From: Agreia bicolorata
GTDB taxonomy: Bacteria > Actinomycetota > Actinomycetes > Actinomycetales > Microbacteriaceae
Length of the DNA: 64,000 nt
Assembly: GCF_000938265.1 (NCBI RefSeq)
Contig: NZ_JYFC01000005.1
Location: 220,198-284,197, forward strand
Direction of reading: 5' to 3'
Position 1 is the first letter of the stretch, and every line of letters begins with the position of its first letter. A program made the translations under genes and the position numbers. Below are positions 15,044-23,753 of the stretch, piece after piece. The notes beneath the pieces were generated by a model, which saw only the letters and a list, made by a program, of their open reading frames with translations, was not told the origin of the DNA and ran no database searches.

Positions 15044-15128
15044 GGTTCCGAGCCTAGTCCGAACGCTACGCTAACGAGGGGCGAGCAACTCCTCGCCCAT
15101 CACGGAGCAAGCCTCGAGGAGCACACCC

Positions 15129-15365
15129 ATGTCTGACTATTCCTTCGGCGGAGCGGCCGACATCGACCGCGCGATCGGATTCCTCGTGAGCCTCGACAAC
15201 GAACAGCGCAACGCCCTCGCCGTGCTCGAGATCGACCAGGCCATCGACGAGCTGCAGGCGGAATACGTGAAGATTCAGGCCGACCCGAGCCACGTTCCGA
15301 GCCACGAGTTCATCGCAGCTCTCAGCGGCTACCTCGAGATGGCCGACGACCGCGAGCGCGAGTAG
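15129..15365 (+). CDS. Small acidic protein, unknown function
   Basis: This is a 78-residue soluble protein with mainly helical character (IDRAIGFLVSLDNEQRNALA, then AVLEIDQAIDELQAEYVKI). A GAGGAG site lies about 8 nt upstream of the ATG. I do not recognise the family. It is transcribed divergently from the FAH gene, about 85 nt away. Confidence 0.7.
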   Translation: MSDYSFGGAADIDRAIGFLVSLDNEQRNALAVLEIDQAIDELQAEYVKIQADPSHVPSHEFIAALSGYLEMADDRERE

Positions 15366-15481
15366 CGAGTCTTCTAACGGCCCAACGATGCGCTCATCGA
15401 GTTGCCGTCGGAATGGGCGGAGATCCGTTCACCCGACACCGTATTCGGCTCGGATGCGCTGTTCTCCGTCCGTTCCGCGCT

Positions 15482-15546
15482 GAACGGGAGGAGATTTCGC
15501 ACATCGACGCGCTATTCGCGTCAGATGCGCGTATTTCCTCCCGTTC
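15482..15546. repeat. Long imperfect hairpin in an empty intergenic region
   Basis: GAACGGGAGGA (15482-15492) pairs with TCCTCCCGTTC (15536-15546); inside it CATC-GACGCG pairs with CGCGTC-A-GATG around a CTATT loop. A second alternative stem (CCGTTC/GAACGG) overlaps on the left. It lies in the 400-nt stretch 15366-15767, which holds no supported gene. It could be a termination structure for the convergent genes, a small RNA or an extragenic palindrome. Confidence 0.6.
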
Positions 15547-15767
15547 GTGCGATCACGACCTCAGCGAGCCCCGCGTTCCGTTCCCCGAAGTGACTGAACG
15601 CGCCGACGATGGTCGTGGCACGATGAAGCAGCCCGCCCGGCCGTTCCGGGGTCTTCTCAGAAGAGCAAACCAGCCCCGCGCTGATTACGTAGCAGCTTCG
15701 CCGCTCGATACGGACGCCGCGGCCTACCCGACCAGCGCAGATAGCCCTCTTCGACCAGCGCCAGTAT

Positions 15768-16874
15768 CTACGCGTCGAGGCGGGTCAGCCAGCCGTTCAC
15801 GTCGGGTATGCGCCCGTACTGAATGTCGGTGAGCTCCTTGCGCAGCGACATCGTGAGCTCGCCCGCCGGAGCATCCGGGTCGCCGATCACGAAGTCCGCG
15901 CCCTTGAGCGCTGCGATCGGCGTGACCACGGCGGCAGTGCCACACGCGAACACCTCGACAACGTCACCGGATGCCACGCCGTCGCGCCACTCGTCGAACG
16001 TCACCTTGCGGTGCTCCACCTTGTGGCCGCGGGCCTTGGCCAGCTCGATGATGCTGTCGCGCGTGACGCCGTCGAGGATCGACGACGACTCCGGAGTGAC
16101 GAGCGTGCCGTCTTTCTTCACCAGAAACACGTTCATTCCGCCGAGCTCCTCGAGGTACTTGCCCTCCGACGAGTCGAGGAACAGCACCTGCGCGCAGCCG
16201 TTGGCGTAGGCCTCCTCCTGGGGAAGCAGTGACGACGCGTAGTTGCCGCCGGTCTTCGCAGCACCCGTGCCGCCGCGACCCGCACGCGCGTAGTCGGTCG
16301 ACAGCCAGATCGACACCGGTGTCACTCCCCCGGGGAAGTACGCTCCCGCCGGGCTCGCGATGACGTAGTAGCCCACCTTCTGGGCACTGCGCACACCGAG
16401 GAAGCTCTCGTTGGCGAACATAAACGGCCGGATGTAGAGGCTGGTCTCGCCGCCCTCGGGCACCCACGCGCCATCGGCAGCGATCAGCTGCTTGAGCGAC
16501 TCCACGAAGTCCTCGGTGGAGAGTTCGGGCAGGGCGAGTCGGCGCGCCGACCGCTGCAGACGCTCGGCGTTCTTCTCGGGGCGGAAGGTCCAGACTGATC
16601 CGTCGGCGTGACGGTAGGCCTTGAGCCCCTCGAAGATCTCCTGTGCGTAGTGCAGAACGGATGCCGCGGGGTCGAGCAGCAGCGGGCCGTAGGGCACGAC
16701 GGCCGCGTCGTGCCAGCCATCGGCCACAGTCCAGTCGATCTTCGCCATGTGGTCGGTGAAGTGCTTGCCGAAGCCGGGATCGGCGAGGATCGCCTCGCGC
16801 TCAACCTCGGCACGCACCGTCTCGGAGGGCGTGAGGGTGAACGTGAGGGGAAAGGTGCTGTCGAGATCGGTCAT
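15768..16874 (-). CDS. ilvE: Branched-chain amino acid aminotransferase
   Basis: This PLP enzyme transfers amino groups between glutamate and the keto acids of Leu, Ile and Val. The 368-residue protein matches the long (IlvE class II) form: YAQEIFEGLKAYRH, RPEKNAERLQRSARRL, YIRPFMFANE, KTGGNYASSLLPQ with the PLP-binding Lys, and the phosphate-binding TGTAAV-like FACGTAAVVTP. It lies 30 nt downstream of leuB on the same strand, forming a small branched-chain pair separate from ilvCNBD at 36-41 kb. Confidence 0.96.
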   Translation of the reverse strand: MTDLDSTFPLTFTLTPSETVRAEVEREAILADPGFGKHFTDHMAKIDWTVADGWHDAAVVPYGPLLLDPAASVLHYAQEIFEGLKAYRHADGSVWTFRPEKNAERLQRSARRLALPELSTEDFVESLKQLIAADGAWVPEGGETSLYIRPFMFANESFLGVRSAQKVGYYVIASPAGAYFPGGVTPVSIWLSTDYARAGRGGTGAAKTGGNYASSLLPQEEAYANGCAQVLFLDSSEGKYLEELGGMNVFLVKKDGTLVTPESSSILDGVTRDSIIELAKARGHKVEHRKVTFDEWRDGVASGDVVEVFACGTAAVVTPIAALKGADFVIGDPDAPAGELTMSLRKELTDIQYGRIPDVNGWLTRLDA

Positions 16875-16904
16875 TGCGAATTCCTTAGTCGAAAAGGTTC
16901 GGTG

Positions 16905-17975
16905 TCAGCGGGCGAGCGACGAGGCGACCGCGTCGCGGATGGCGTCGCCTACGGCGCTCGTCGTGCGCGGACTGTCTGCCTGCCGGGTTGCGATGTCGGC
17001 CGTCACGGCGTCGCGGACTGTGCCCGCGACATCCGGAACCCCGAGGTGATCGAGGAGGAGTGCCACCGACAGGATCGCGGCCGTGGGGTCGGCGATCTGC
17101 TTGCCTGCGATGTCGGGCGCGGATCCGTGGACCGGCTCGAACATGCTGGGGAAGGCTCCGTCGGGGTTGATGTTGCCCGAGGCCGCCAGGCCGATTCCGC
17201 CGCTGATTGCGCCGGCCAGATCGGTGAGGATGTCGCCGAAGAGGTTGTCTGTGACGATGACGTCAAATCTAGCAGGATCGGTGACTAGGAAGATCGTGGC
17301 GGCGTCGACGTGCAGGTAGTCGACGGCGACATCCGGGAACTCGGCCCCGACAGTGTCAACCAGCCGACGCCAGATGCCGCCCGCGAAGGTGAGCACATTG
17401 GTCTTGTGCACGAGGGTGAGCTTCTTGGCCGGGCGCGACTGGGCCAGCTCGAAGGCGAAGCGCACGACACGCTCGACACCGAATGCCGTGTTTATCGACA
17501 CCTCGTTCGCGATCTCGTGGGGCGTTCCGACGCGGATGGCTCCGCCATTGCCGACGTAGGGACCCTCCGTTCCCTCGCGCACGACAACGAAGTCGACGTC
17601 GCCCGGGTTCGACAACGGGCTGGCGACACCGGGGTAGATGGTGGTGGGGCGCAGGTTCACGTAGTGGTCGAGCGTGAAGCGCAGCTTCAGCAGCAGACCG
17701 CGCTCGATGTTCGCGTTCGCGAGGCGCGGGTCGCCGGGCACTCCCCCGACGGCGCCGAGAAGAATGGCATCGTGCGACGAGATGGATGCGAGGTCGTAGT
17801 CGGTCAGCACGTCGCCGGTCTCGAGAAACCGGGTCGCGCCGAGAGAGAAGTGCGTCTTCTCGATGGAGAGACCGGCAGACGGCGCCACCGCGTCGAGCAC
17901 CTTCACGGCTTCGGCGACGACCTCCGGGCCGATGCCATCTCCGGGAATGACGGCGAGTCTGATGGTGCGCGACAT
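16905..17975 (-). CDS. leuB: 3-isopropylmalate dehydrogenase
   Basis: This enzyme catalyses the third step of leucine synthesis, an NAD-dependent oxidative decarboxylation. The 356-residue protein starts [20 protein letters not shown] and contains LLGAVGGVP, the substrate-binding LRPTTIYPG arm, [26 protein letters not shown] and [14 protein letters not shown] chose the ATG at 17975 because a GCAGGAG site precedes it and the family starts there; a longer frame to 18068 has no support. It probably forms a transcript with ilvE. Confidence 0.96.
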   Translation of the reverse strand: MSRTIRLAVIPGDGIGPEVVAEAVKVLDAVAPSAGLSIEKTHFSLGATRFLETGDVLTDYDLASISSHDAILLGAVGGVPGDPRLANANIERGLLLKLRFTLDHYVNLRPTTIYPGVASPLSNPGDVDFVVVREGTEGPYVGNGGAIRVGTPHEIANEVSINTAFGVERVVRFAFELAQSRPAKKLTLVHKTNVLTFAGGIWRRLVDTVGAEFPDVAVDYLHVDAATIFLVTDPARFDVIVTDNLFGDILTDLAGAISGGIGLAASGNINPDGAFPSMFEPVHGSAPDIAGKQIADPTAAILSVALLLDHLGVPDVAGTVRDAVTADIATRQADSPRTTSAVGDAIRDAVASSLAR

Positions 17976-18058
17976 AGTGCTCCTGCATTGGATCGGTGCG
18001 AAAACGACAAGTGCAAGGTTACTTGTCAACGCCTTACCGCAGAGGACGCTGCGTTCAT

Positions 18059-18322
18059 ATGATGCCAATTATGAGTATTGGATTCGGTATCTTCCTGTTC
18101 GCCGTCGGCGCCATCCTCGCGTTCGCGGTGGAAATTCAAGTGGATTGGATCGACCTGCGCATGGTCGGCTACATCCTGATGGGCGCCGGATTCGTGGTCA
18201 CCGTCCTGGGACTGGTGCTGATGGCGCGTCGCCGCCAGAGCACATCGACGACGCGCACCGCGGTCGACCCCGCCACCGGCCAGCGCGTCACGCGCCAGGA
18301 GAACTCGCAGGATCCACTCTGA
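18059..18322 (+). CDS. DUF6458-type small membrane protein
   Basis: The protein begins near [20 protein letters not shown], which matches the DUF6458 family of two-helix membrane proteins common in actinobacteria. A second hydrophobic helix ([20 protein letters not shown]) and a polar [11 protein letters not shown] tail follow. Starts at 18059, 18062 or 18071 are possible; AGAGGA sits about 12 nt before 18059. The function is unknown. Confidence 0.8.
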   Translation: MMPIMSIGFGIFLFAVGAILAFAVEIQVDWIDLRMVGYILMGAGFVVTVLGLVLMARRRQSTSTTRTAVDPATGQRVTRQENSQDPL

Positions 18323-18445
18323 ACGGCGGCGGTCGACCGGATGTTCGTGGCCCGGTTCAGGTGCTTCGTTTCAGCCGTGTAAATGGCCTGTAACGCGTTG
18401 TCGCACCGCGGGTTCTCGAGACGTGCGCAGTTCTAAGATCCGATC

Positions 18446-19888
18446 ATGACACTGACCGCTGCGCCAAAAACACAACTCGTCGAACCCGGTGGAATCGAGC
18501 CGATTCCATCGGACAGGCGCCATGGATCGCCGTGGCAGTTGTTCGCGACCTGGACCTCGCCCAACCTCGAATTCGCCACGATCTTCGTGGGAGTCATCGC
18601 CGTTCTCTATTTCGGGCTGAGCTTCTGGCAGGCCGTGGCCGCCGTGCTCCTGGGCAACTTCCTCGGCAGCCTGAGTCAGGGCTTCCTCTCGACGTGGGGG
18701 CCGCGCGAGGGCCTCGCCCAGATGCTGCTCGGGCGCACGGCCTTCGGTTTCTGGGGCAACATCGTGCCCGCCGGCCTCAACACGGCGATGGCCGGACTCG
18801 GCTGGTTCGCCGTCAACTCCATCAGCGGAGCCTTCGCGCTGGCCACACTGACGGGCTGGAACCCGGTGCTCACGCTCGCCATCGTCGTTGTCGTCGAGGT
18901 GACCGTGGCTTTCGTCGGCCATGACATCGTGCAGCTCTTCGAGCGTTACGCCATGTTCGTTCTGGGCGCGATCTTCCTCATCGCCGGCATCTTCATCCTC
19001 GCTAACGCCGACACGTCGGCCCCAGCAGGCGGCGACGGCTCCGGTGGCTTCGGCGGCTTCGCCGGTTTTATGCTCGCGGCCGGTGCCGCATTCGGCTACA
19101 CGGCCGGTTGGAACCCCTACGCGGCGGACTACACCCGGTATCTGCGCGCCGACACGAGCCGCGCGAAGATCGCCGTCGCATCCGGCCTCGGCAATTTCGT
19201 CTCGACCAGCTTTCTTATGATCGTGGGCGCGGCATCGGCCACCATCGTGCACAGCGGCCTGGCCGACGACGCCAGCCCGACCGATACGTTCACCGCAGGT
19301 ATGCCGGGCTGGATCTCCGCGATCACGCTTCTCGCGATCGCCGTGGGCGCCATCTCGGCGAACGCACTGAACATCTATTCGGGGTCGATGTCATTCCTGG
19401 CGATCGGAATCAAGATTCCCTTCGAGCGCCGTCGCGCCATCGTGGCGCTCGGGTTCGGCGTGCTGGGCTTTGTGATCGCCCTGCTCTCGATGCCCGATGC
19501 CGGTGCGAGCTACGAGAACTTCCTGCTCGTGATCGCCTACTGGATCGCTCCCTGGCTCGGCATCGTTCTCGCCGACCGTTGGCTTCGCCGCGGCACGGCC
19601 GTGCTGGCGCTCGTCGTCGACGAGAAGAACAAGTACCGCAACCCTGCCGGCATCATCGCCTTCGTCGTGGCAGCGGTGGTCTCGATCGGGCTCTTCTCCA
19701 ACCAGGCCGTCTACGTGGGTCTGATCGTGCGATCGACGCCCGAGATCGGTGACCTCACGGCCCTGGTCGGTTTTGCTCTCGCGGCGGTGCTGTACGTTGT
19801 GGTCTTCCGAATCGTGCGGCCGGTGCTCGGTGCTCCGCTGTCGAGCGAGACGATCCTGCCGGCGGCCCGTGTCGAGGCTGACGCGTGA
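18446..19888 (+). CDS. NCS1-family purine/cytosine permease
   Basis: This 480-residue membrane protein has about 12 hydrophobic segments. It matches nucleobase:cation symporters (NCS1): GIEPIPSDRRHGSPWQLFATW at the N-terminus, LPxxLS-like GNFLGSLSQGFLSTWGPREG, and GWNPYAADYTRYL in the central part. It imports cytosine, purines or a related heterocycle. The next gene, a cytosine deaminase, overlaps its stop by 4 nt (GTGA), which favours cytosine or an analogue as cargo. Confidence 0.92.
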   Translation: MTLTAAPKTQLVEPGGIEPIPSDRRHGSPWQLFATWTSPNLEFATIFVGVIAVLYFGLSFWQAVAAVLLGNFLGSLSQGFLSTWGPREGLAQMLLGRTAFGFWGNIVPAGLNTAMAGLGWFAVNSISGAFALATLTGWNPVLTLAIVVVVEVTVAFVGHDIVQLFERYAMFVLGAIFLIAGIFILANADTSAPAGGDGSGGFGGFAGFMLAAGAAFGYTAGWNPYAADYTRYLRADTSRAKIAVASGLGNFVSTSFLMIVGAASATIVHSGLADDASPTDTFTAGMPGWISAITLLAIAVGAISANALNIYSGSMSFLAIGIKIPFERRRAIVALGFGVLGFVIALLSMPDAGASYENFLLVIAYWIAPWLGIVLADRWLRRGTAVLALVVDEKNKYRNPAGIIAFVVAAVVSIGLFSNQAVYVGLIVRSTPEIGDLTALVGFALAAVLYVVVFRIVRPVLGAPLSSETILPAARVEADA

Positions 19889-20337
19889 TCTACGAGACAG
19901 ACGCAGACAAATTGGCCGTCGCACGAGCCGAGGCCGAGAAGGGAGCAGCGGAAGGCGGCATCCCGATCGGCGCCGCGTTGTTCACCAGCGCGGGGGTCTT
20001 GCTCGGGAGCGGGCACAACCGCCGGGTGCAAGACGGTGATGCGGCGATGCATGCCGAGACCAACGCTTTTCACAACGCCGGGCGCCAGCGCAGCTACCGA
20101 GACACCGTGATGGTCACCACCCTCTCTCCGTGCTGGTACTGCTCGGGCCTCGTGCGCCAATTCGGCATCGGCCGCGTCGTGGTCGGCGACGACCAGAACT
20201 TCCTGGGCGGGCAGGACTGGATCGCCGAACACGGCTGCGACGTCGCCGTGGTCAACGACCCCGAGCTGATCGCCATGATGGCCGAATTCATCGAGGCAAA
20301 TCCGGCCCTGTGGAACGAGGACATCGGCGAGGAGTAG
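19885..20337 (+). CDS. Cytosine deaminase-like zinc hydrolase
   Basis: This 150-residue member of the cytidine deaminase fold resembles the small fungal-type cytosine deaminase rather than CodA. The zinc site is HAETNAF (H-A-E, with the proton-shuttling Glu) and SPCWYC (PCxxC). It would convert cytosine or a similar base to uracil and ammonia. The GTG start overlaps the permease stop, so import and deamination are translationally coupled. Confidence 0.9.
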   Translation: MIYETDADKLAVARAEAEKGAAEGGIPIGAALFTSAGVLLGSGHNRRVQDGDAAMHAETNAFHNAGRQRSYRDTVMVTTLSPCWYCSGLVRQFGIGRVVVGDDQNFLGGQDWIAEHGCDVAVVNDPELIAMMAEFIEANPALWNEDIGEE

Positions 20338-20403
20338 TCCGAGAGTGCGGCAGGCGCGGCGGCTTCGCCGTTCAGGGGGACGCCTTTCGGTAGGATCGCA
20401 ACG

Positions 20404-21012
20404 GTGAGCGAACGCCTTCCGGAAGACAGCTTGTCGACGACGGATGCCCGCCCCTCTGTCGCCGAGGGCATCGGCTCCGAAGTGCGTGCAGCCCGGGTTC
20501 TGCTCGGAATCAGCATGCGGGATCTGGCCGCACGCATCGGCACCTCGCAGCCCTTCGTCTCGAACATCGAGAACGGCCGCATCTTTCCGAGCCTGCGCAC
20601 CCTCGGGCGACTCGCCGAGGCGCTGGAGGTGCCCGTCGCTCGCCTCCTACCCAGCACCGACCGGGTCGAGCGCGTCGCGGCGTCGAAGATCAGGCGGGCG
20701 CGCTCACGGAACGAGGGCCCAGTTCGGCCCCTACTGACCACCGGCGAGCTCCGAGGCGTGCGCATCGAGCTCGCCCCCGGCGACGTCGAGCGACGACCGG
20801 TGGTGCACGAGGGCGAAGAATTCCTCGTTCTGCTCGAGGGCGTACTCGTTTTGCTGCGCGAGGGGCTCGCTCCACTTCGAATGGAGGGCGGCGACACCCT
20901 TTGGCTGGACGGCACCGTGCCGCATCGCTTCGCCTGCCCCGATGACTCGCCCGTACCGGGCTCTGCCTTCATCGCGCTTGTCGGACGCGATGCACTGGAA
21001 GCGCACTCATGA
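20404..21012 (+). CDS. XRE-family HTH regulator with cupin domain (first of two)
   Basis: This is a 202-residue regulator with an N-terminal helix-turn-helix (RAARVLLGISMRDLAARIGT, SQPFVSNIENGRIFPSLRTL) and a C-terminal cupin (VHEGEEFLVLLEGVLVLL, GDTLWLDGTVPHRFA). This layout is typical of repressors that sense small metabolites such as amines or bases. The start is a GTG. The stop overlaps the second regulator, so the two are made together and may form heteromers. It probably controls the flanking permease-deaminase or monooxygenase genes. Confidence 0.88.
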   Translation: MSERLPEDSLSTTDARPSVAEGIGSEVRAARVLLGISMRDLAARIGTSQPFVSNIENGRIFPSLRTLGRLAEALEVPVARLLPSTDRVERVAASKIRRARSRNEGPVRPLLTTGELRGVRIELAPGDVERRPVVHEGEEFLVLLEGVLVLLREGLAPLRMEGGDTLWLDGTVPHRFACPDDSPVPGSAFIALVGRDALEAHS

Positions 21013-21557
21013 TGGCCGAGGAATGGGAGCTCGGGGTCGGCGCCCGCGTGCGGACCGCCCGCGAGGAACGAGGACTGACGACCCGGGCGCTCGCCAGCCT
21101 TGCGGGGCTGTCGCAGTCTCTGCTCTCAGACGTCGAGAATGGCCGGACTGTGCCCAGCGTCGCCTCGCTCTATGCGATTGCGGAGGCTCTCGGAACAGGG
21201 CCGGCCGAGTTGCTGCCGCAAGACGACGACAGCGCCCGACTGACCGAGCACGGGGTACCCCTCCCGTCCGCGGGCCCCGGCGAGGCCGTGTCGACCCGGA
21301 TGCTGTACGGAGCACCGGGGCGCCGCATCGAGGTGTACATGTCCAGCTATCCGCCAGGGCAGACAGACCCCGAACCCTTCCAGCACTCAGGCGAGGACAT
21401 CATCATGGTGCTTGAGGGGCGCATGACACTGACCGTCGGCGACCGCGACCAGGAGCTGCGTGCGGGCGATGCCGCGTGGCTCGACTCCTCGGCTCCGCAC
21501 TCGATCCAGCCCCTCGGGCGCACCGGCGTGCGCATCATCGTGATCACCGCCCGCTGA
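21009..21557 (+). CDS. XRE-family HTH regulator with cupin domain (second of two)
   Basis: This 182-residue paralogue of the preceding protein has an HTH (RTAREERGLTTRALASLAGL, SQSLLSDVENGRTVPSVASL) and a cupin (HSGEDIIMVLEGRMTLTVGD, AWLDSSAPHSIQP). It overlaps the first regulator by 4 nt. The tandem pair is unusual and suggests two signals or a heterodimer. Confidence 0.88.
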   Translation: MMAEEWELGVGARVRTAREERGLTTRALASLAGLSQSLLSDVENGRTVPSVASLYAIAEALGTGPAELLPQDDDSARLTEHGVPLPSAGPGEAVSTRMLYGAPGRRIEVYMSSYPPGQTDPEPFQHSGEDIIMVLEGRMTLTVGDRDQELRAGDAAWLDSSAPHSIQPLGRTGVRIIVITAR

Positions 21558-21584
21558 GCGGCGGGCGCACCGCTGAGACGCCGA

Positions 21585-22142
21585 TCAGGCGGACGACGGG
21601 AGGGCCACGGTCGAGCCCGTGTGATAGACGAGCGGCCGTGCGCTTCGGTGCGCGCTCGCTCCGACCACCTCCAGAACGACGACGACGTGGTCACCGGTCG
21701 GTATCGCACTCAGGACGCGGCACTCGAGCCAGAGCCTCGCACCGGAGATGAAGACCGCGCCGTCCGCTGTGCGCCCGAGCACGGATCCGTCGAAGCGGTC
21801 TCCGCTGCGTGAAGCGAGCCGACGAACCGCCTCCGTATTGTTCTCCGACAGCACTGAGACGCCGATGCGCGGGGCTGTCTTCAGCGACACCCACGTCTGC
21901 GATTCTCGCTGGATGGAGACAAGTGCGCACGGAGGATCGAACGATGCTCCGACGGTCAGCGAGGTCACGACCATGCCCACCGCGCGCCCGTCGACGTCTG
22001 CGCAGATTGCCGCGACGCCGGCCGGGTACTCGGCGAACATCTGCCGCACCGCCGCGGGGTCGGACGGAACGGGCGGCATGGCCACTCGATCCGAATCATC
22101 GTCGGGCGATTCGAACTCGGCCCACGGCTGCGTCCACTCCAT
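21585..22142 (-). CDS. Flavin reductase (FMN-binding split-barrel)
   Basis: This 185-residue protein matches the small component of two-component flavin monooxygenases: FAEYPAGVAAICADVDG, VGMVVTSLTVGASFDPPCAL, SIQRESQTW and GRLW-like ARLWLECRV. It supplies reduced flavin to the monooxygenase encoded divergently at 22373. I chose the ATG at 22142 because GGGAGAG lies just upstream; a GTG at 22175 is an alternative. The 22143-22372 gap holds the divergent promoters, with no clear operator seen. Confidence 0.87.
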   Translation of the reverse strand: MEWTQPWAEFESPDDDSDRVAMPPVPSDPAAVRQMFAEYPAGVAAICADVDGRAVGMVVTSLTVGASFDPPCALVSIQRESQTWVSLKTAPRIGVSVLSENNTEAVRRLASRSGDRFDGSVLGRTADGAVFISGARLWLECRVLSAIPTGDHVVVVLEVVGASAHRSARPLVYHTGSTVALPSSA

Positions 22143-22372
22143 CGCTCTCCCTTCCCGAGAGCCCTCAGAACTCACGTCTCGTCCCGAGCCTCCCGCCGCT
22201 ACGTTTCGCGTGCGTTACGTCGCCGAGAACGATGTGTAACAGTTATCGCGACATGCCGCGAAGCCTCCATCAAGGCGTCGTTGCGCCGCTTGTCGACTGC
22301 AGACACCGCATGCAATGATCGCTCTGAGATATCACCCAGACCGGGTGGCGGCACATTCGACAGGGAGAACGC

Positions 22373-23749
22373 ATGGTCAAGCAGCTCGTCCTCGGGGCGT
22401 TCGAGGAGTTCACTCCGAACTTCATCGCAAACGCGTGGCATCACGAGCGGGGAGACACCAGCGCGTTCGCGACGCTGGAGTTCTGGCAGGATTTGGCTGC
22501 CCGCATGGACGCGGCCGGATTCGACTTCTTCTTTCTGGCTGAGGCGATCGGCTACCCCATGAACGACGCGGGCCAGGTGCCCGAGGCCGTCATCCGCGAC
22601 GCCGTTCAATTCCCCGTGCACGATCCTCTCGCGCTGATCTCCGGACTCGCCACCGCCGCCCCGCGCATCGGCTTCGTCGCAACGGCGTCGACGACCGCCC
22701 AGCACCCCCTGCTCAACGCCCGGACCTTCACCACCCTCGACCACCTCACCGGCGGACGCATGGGCTGGAACATCGTGACCAGCGACAACCAGCAGGCCCT
22801 CGTGCGACTGCTCGGTCAGACGGATGTCACGCCGCACGACGAGCGCTACGCCCGCGCGACCGAGTTCGTCGACCTGTCGCTGCGACTCTGGGAGGAGGCC
22901 TGGGACGAGGGGGCGGTGCTCGCCGACAAGGCGACCCGCACGTTCTCCGATCCCGCAAAGGTTCACCGCATCGAGCACGACGGAAAATACTTCCGGTTCG
23001 ACGGGTACTTCCCCGCGACGCCGTCTCCGCAGCGCACCCCTACCCTGTTCCAGGCGGGAACCTCAGCTGCCGGCACCGCATTCGCCGCGCGCTACGCCGA
23101 GTGCGTATTCACGCAGGACAGGGAAGCCGCGCGACTCGCAGCGACCGTCGCTCGCCTGCGAGCCCAGGCCGTTGCGGCCGGCCGGCCGGCCGACTCCGTC
23201 AAGATCATCAACGGTGCGAGCTTCGTCATCGCCGACACGGTGGACGAGGCGCAGCGGTTGCGGGCGGAGCTCAACGCCACCCCCACCAGGGAGGCGACCG
23301 CAGCCCTGTTCCTCGGCTGGTCAGGAGTCGACCTCGGCGCCCTCGACCCCGATGCCACGCTCGACTCCGTCTCGACCGAAGTGGGCCACACAATGATCGA
23401 CATGTGGCGGAATCCGAATGGCACGAGCCCAACGGTCGGCGAAATCCTCGACTCGCTCGCCTCAACCTTCGGCGGCATGCGCTTCACCGGCACTGTCGAG
23501 TCGATCGCAGCCGAGGTCGAGGCCCTCGTCGAGGAGACGGACATCGACGGGTTCCTCGTCGAGAACTGGTACGGCGGCTACGAAGGCTATCGCGACTTCG
23601 TCGAGCAGCTGATGCCTGTTCTGCGAGAGCGGGGGCTGCTGCCCGACGTCGCGCGCTCAGGCACTCTCCGCAGCATGCTGACCGGAGAGCCCGACGTGCC
23701 TGAGTGGCACCCTGCTCGAGCCGTCCGCGGCGCCCAGAGTGGTGCATGA
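22373..23749 (+). CDS. LLM-class flavin-dependent monooxygenase (NtaA/SnaA/DszA type)
   Basis: This 458-residue bacterial luciferase-like protein of the nitrilotriacetate monooxygenase/DszA branch shows FEEFTPNFIANAWHH, DFFFLAEAIGY, GLATAAPRIGFVATASTTAQ, LDHLTGGRMGWNIVTSDN and PTLFQAGTSAAGTAFAARYA. It uses FMNH2 from the divergent flavin reductase to oxygenate an organic substrate. GGGAGA precedes the ATG. The adenosine-deaminase-family gene overlaps its stop region. The neighbours (base permease and deaminases) suggest a nitrogen heterocycle as substrate; this is inference. Confidence 0.88.
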   Translation: MVKQLVLGAFEEFTPNFIANAWHHERGDTSAFATLEFWQDLAARMDAAGFDFFFLAEAIGYPMNDAGQVPEAVIRDAVQFPVHDPLALISGLATAAPRIGFVATASTTAQHPLLNARTFTTLDHLTGGRMGWNIVTSDNQQALVRLLGQTDVTPHDERYARATEFVDLSLRLWEEAWDEGAVLADKATRTFSDPAKVHRIEHDGKYFRFDGYFPATPSPQRTPTLFQAGTSAAGTAFAARYAECVFTQDREAARLAATVARLRAQAVAAGRPADSVKIINGASFVIADTVDEAQRLRAELNATPTREATAALFLGWSGVDLGALDPDATLDSVSTEVGHTMIDMWRNPNGTSPTVGEILDSLASTFGGMRFTGTVESIAAEVEALVEETDIDGFLVENWYGGYEGYRDFVEQLMPVLRERGLLPDVARSGTLRSMLTGEPDVPEWHPARAVRGAQSGA

Positions 23750-23753
23750 GGCT

